Shown here: one piece after another, positions 62,067-64,000 of the stretch | How the letters are laid out: each line of letters begins with the position of its first letter | Position numbering within the stretch: the stretch's first letter is position 1 | Origin: Erysipelotrichales bacterium | GTDB lineage: Bacteria > Bacillota_I > Bacilli_A > Erysipelotrichales > Erysipelotrichaceae | Assembly (NCBI GenBank): GCA_910575705.1 | Contig: CAJTFG010000002.1 | Coordinates: 124,001-188,000 of the forward strand | Length of the DNA stretch: 64,000 bases | Direction: 5' to 3' | Translations under genes and position numbers: made by a program | The notes under the pieces: generated by a model | Database searches by the model: none | Told to the model about the DNA's origin: nothing | The model's input: the letters and a program-made list of their open reading frames with translations, nothing else

Positions 62067-63291
62067 CGTTCATAAAATAAGAAAAGATTTTCCGATGTTA
62101 GAAGGACATCGGATGCAGGGAATGCCCTTGATCTATTTAGACAACGCGGCTACAACGTTTAAACCGCAGAGCGTTATCGATGCGGTCACGCATTATTATA
62201 CGGATATCAGCGTTAATGCGCATCGCGGTGATTATGAGTTGAGCTATCAGGTGGATACCGAGTATGAAAGTGCTCGTGAGACCGTTGCTCGGTTTCTTCA
62301 TGCGGATAAGCGGGAAATCGTTTTTACAAGCGGTGCCAGCGAAGCGTTGAATCTGGTAGCTTATGGGTTTGGCCGTAAACTGCTGAAGCCGGGTGATGTG
62401 GTTTTATCGAGTGAGGCGGAGCATGCTTCCAGCATCCTTCCATGGATGAAGACCTGTGAGGAGACGGGAGCGGAATTGACGTATATACCTTTGGATGAGG
62501 AAGGACGTTTGACAGCCGATAATTTTGAGAGATGCATGGATCATCACGTGAAAATCGTTGCGCTTGCGCAGGTAACGAATGTGCTTGGTTACGAAATGCC
62601 GGTAAAGGAGATCTGTGAGATCGCTCATCGCTATGGCGCTAAAGTCATTGTGGATGGGGCGCAGTCGGTTCCGCATATGCCGGTAGACGTGCTGGAGATG
62701 GATTGTGATTTTTTGGCATTTTCCGCTCATAAATTATGCGGACCGACCGGTATCGGTGTTTTGTATGGGAAATATGAATATCTGGATTGGATGGATCCGT
62801 TTCTGTTGGGAGGCGGCAGCAATGCGCGCTTTGATATGTGCGGAAATATCATGCTGAAGCAGCCTCCTTATAAATTTGAAAGCGGTACACCGGCGATTGA
62901 AGCCGTTCTTGGGATGAAAGCGGCGATTCAGTATATCGATTCCATCGGTATGGAGGAGATCCACGCGTATGAAAGAGAGCTGCATCGGTATGTTGTGGAG
63001 CGGATGATGAAGATGGATAATCTTGTCGTGTATAATCCATACAGCGATTCCGGCATCATTACCTTTAATGTGAAAGATGTATTTGCTCAGGACGGCGCTT
63101 CATTTTTCAATGCGAACGGCATCGCGGTAAGAAGCGGTCAGCATTGCGCTAAACTACTGATGGATAAGTTGGGAACAAGCGCGACCATACGAGCCAGTTT
63201 ATATTTTTATAACACGAAAGAAGAAGCGGATATCTTTCTGGATGTTTGTTCAAAGGCGACTTTGGAAAACTGTTTGGATATCTTCTTCTGA
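62059..63291 (+). CDS. sufS: Cysteine desulfurase SufS
   Basis: 410 residues, PLP enzyme giving persulfide sulfur. LIYLDNAATTFKP, DGAQSVPHM, the Schiff-base Lys in SAHKLCGPTGIGVL, and the catalytic Cys in RSGQHCAK. ATG 62059 overlaps the sufD stop by eight bases, with AAAGGTGGG upstream. Confidence 0.95.
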   Translation: MLDVHKIRKDFPMLEGHRMQGMPLIYLDNAATTFKPQSVIDAVTHYYTDISVNAHRGDYELSYQVDTEYESARETVARFLHADKREIVFTSGASEALNLVAYGFGRKLLKPGDVVLSSEAEHASSILPWMKTCEETGAELTYIPLDEEGRLTADNFERCMDHHVKIVALAQVTNVLGYEMPVKEICEIAHRYGAKVIVDGAQSVPHMPVDVLEMDCDFLAFSAHKLCGPTGIGVLYGKYEYLDWMDPFLLGGGSNARFDMCGNIMLKQPPYKFESGTPAIEAVLGMKAAIQYIDSIGMEEIHAYERELHRYVVERMMKMDNLVVYNPYSDSGIITFNVKDVFAQDGASFFNANGIAVRSGQHCAKLLMDKLGTSATIRASLYFYNTKEEADIFLDVCSKATLENCLDIFF

Positions 63292-63312
63292 TAGCAGAAA
63301 GAAGGAAACCTT

Positions 63313-63768
63313 ATGTCAGATATGTTGCATGATCCGATGGTTCTTCGTCAGATCATCATGGATCATTATGAATACCCCAGAAATCATGAGCTGAGCAAAG
63401 ATGCGGGCTATTGTCAGAAGCATATGGCTTCTGACTCCTGCATCGATGATATTTACGTTCAGGCGAAAATAGCGAATGGTGTGATCGACGATATACGCTT
63501 TGACGGTGTTGCCTGTACGATCTCAACGGCGAGTACTTCCATCATGAGCGAACTCTTGCAAGGGAAGAGCATTGCAGAAGCCCGGCAGATCTTAGAACAG
63601 TATTATGCAATGATCGATGGGAAGAATTATGATGCGCAAATGCTGGAAGAGGCTGTTGCCTTTCATAATGTCGGCCGGCAGGCAAACCGTATAAAATGTG
63701 CGACGATCGGCTGGAAAGCGATAGAAGAACTGATGGATGAAAGTGAGAAAGCACATGAGCAAGAATAG
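63313..63768 (+). CDS. sufU: Zinc-dependent sulfurtransferase SufU
   Basis: 151 residues, accepts sulfur from SufS. It has the three zinc cysteines of the family (SDSCIDDI, VACTIS, IKCATIGW) and ISTASTSIMSELLQGKS. Where most SufU proteins read NPxCGD, this reads ASDSCIDD. Overlaps sufB by 14 bases. Confidence 0.92.
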   Translation: MSDMLHDPMVLRQIIMDHYEYPRNHELSKDAGYCQKHMASDSCIDDIYVQAKIANGVIDDIRFDGVACTISTASTSIMSELLQGKSIAEARQILEQYYAMIDGKNYDAQMLEEAVAFHNVGRQANRIKCATIGWKAIEELMDESEKAHEQE

Positions 63769-64000
63769 CATACATATGGAAGAAGAATACAAATACGGTT
63801 TTCATGACCGGGATGTCAGCGTTTATAAAACAGGCAAAGGTCTTACCAGAGAAACGATCGAGGAGATCTCGCGCTTAAAAGGAGAGCCTCAGTGGATGAA
63901 GGAGTTTCGTCTAAAAGCATTTGAACAATTTTTGCGTATGCCTTTGCAGGATTGGGGACCGGCTCTTACGGACTTGGATTTTGATGCGTATACGTACTAT
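63755..64000 (+). CDS. sufB: Fe-S scaffold protein SufB, 3' partial
   Basis: First 82 codons only, cut by the right edge. EYKYGFHDRDVSVYKTGKGLTRETIEEISRLKGEPQWM is the typical SufB N terminus, as is the FLRMPLQDWGP that follows. Completes the sufCDSUB order. Confidence 0.93.
   Translation, partial: MSKNSIHMEEEYKYGFHDRDVSVYKTGKGLTRETIEEISRLKGEPQWMKEFRLKAFEQFLRMPLQDWGPALTDLDFDAYTYY

Noticed and set aside
1-64000. CRISPR array or insertion sequence
   Set aside because: No regularly spaced direct repeats, transposase genes or IS-type terminal repeats were seen.

Overview
The window is a chromosomal segment from a low-to-mid GC, endospore-forming Bacillota. The gene content (spoIIGA-sigE-sigG, sepF-ylmH-divIVA-ileS, T-box leaders, a SUF operon with SufU, RNase J, GlpP antitermination) and the protein sequences fit the Erysipelotrichia/Erysipelotrichaceae best. 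That placement is an inference from protein feel, not from a search. Almost all of it is core genome, with short intergenic gaps, many start/stop overlaps, and well-formed intrinsic terminators.

Layout. 0-3.2 kb: a polysaccharide deacetylase cut by the left edge, then an ATP-grasp protein overlapping an esterase. 3.2-10.5 kb: cell-wall genes (class B PBP with one PASTA domain, murE, mraY, murD, uppP) and an orphan CpaB/SAF protein. 10.5-11.45 kb: a relic zone with a decayed SIS-domain gene, a decayed small ORF on the minus strand and tRNA-His. 11.5-13.8 kb: degV and the infC-rpmI-rplT operon, with an L20-type leader and an AUU start for infC. 13.8-19.3 kb: a thioredoxin-like lipoprotein, a glycerol-3-phosphate type operon (two flavoproteins, DUF1667 protein, GlpP) behind a leader terminator, and a patatin. 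19.3-33.1 kb: RNA modification, a lipoprotein, a WYL regulator, a Cas4-like/DEDD nuclease (DUF2779), YgiQ, FtsH, a peptidoglycan-binding protein, a zinc-PLC-like protein, an M19 dipeptidase, an unrecognised protein and HPF. 33.5-40.9 kb: the sporulation sigma factor cluster with Spo0A boxes, then the sepF/divIVA division cluster and ileS behind a T-box. 40.9-54.9 kb: YbaK, TVP38, an rRNA methyltransferase, pheST behind a T-box, an orphan MsmK-like ATPase, a nucleotidyltransferase, a metallophosphoesterase, RNase J, peptide deformylase, FtsW/RodA, rsmD and coaD. 55.0-56.9 kb: the only clear accessory cassette. 57-64 kb: a membrane protein, a HIT protein, two foldases, and sufCDSUB running off the right edge.

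The most interesting item is the minus-strand cassette at 55.0-56.9 kb: a reverse transcriptase preceded by an Avd-like four-helix protein. Upstream of both lies a roughly 95-nt transcription unit that I predict to be a structured RNA, with its own promoter, a 10-bp inverted repeat and its own terminator. It resembles part of a diversity-generating retroelement (DGR), but I see no template/variable repeat pair beside it, and the polymerase has a QGNxxSQ motif rather than the usual DGR form. It may be an RT-plus-ncRNA system of another kind. A second unexplained pattern is a pair of decayed homologous ORFs (10.77-11.20 and 33.08-33.44 kb) that share conserved ends, a diverged middle and a palindrome just past the conserved GC-rich 3' motif.
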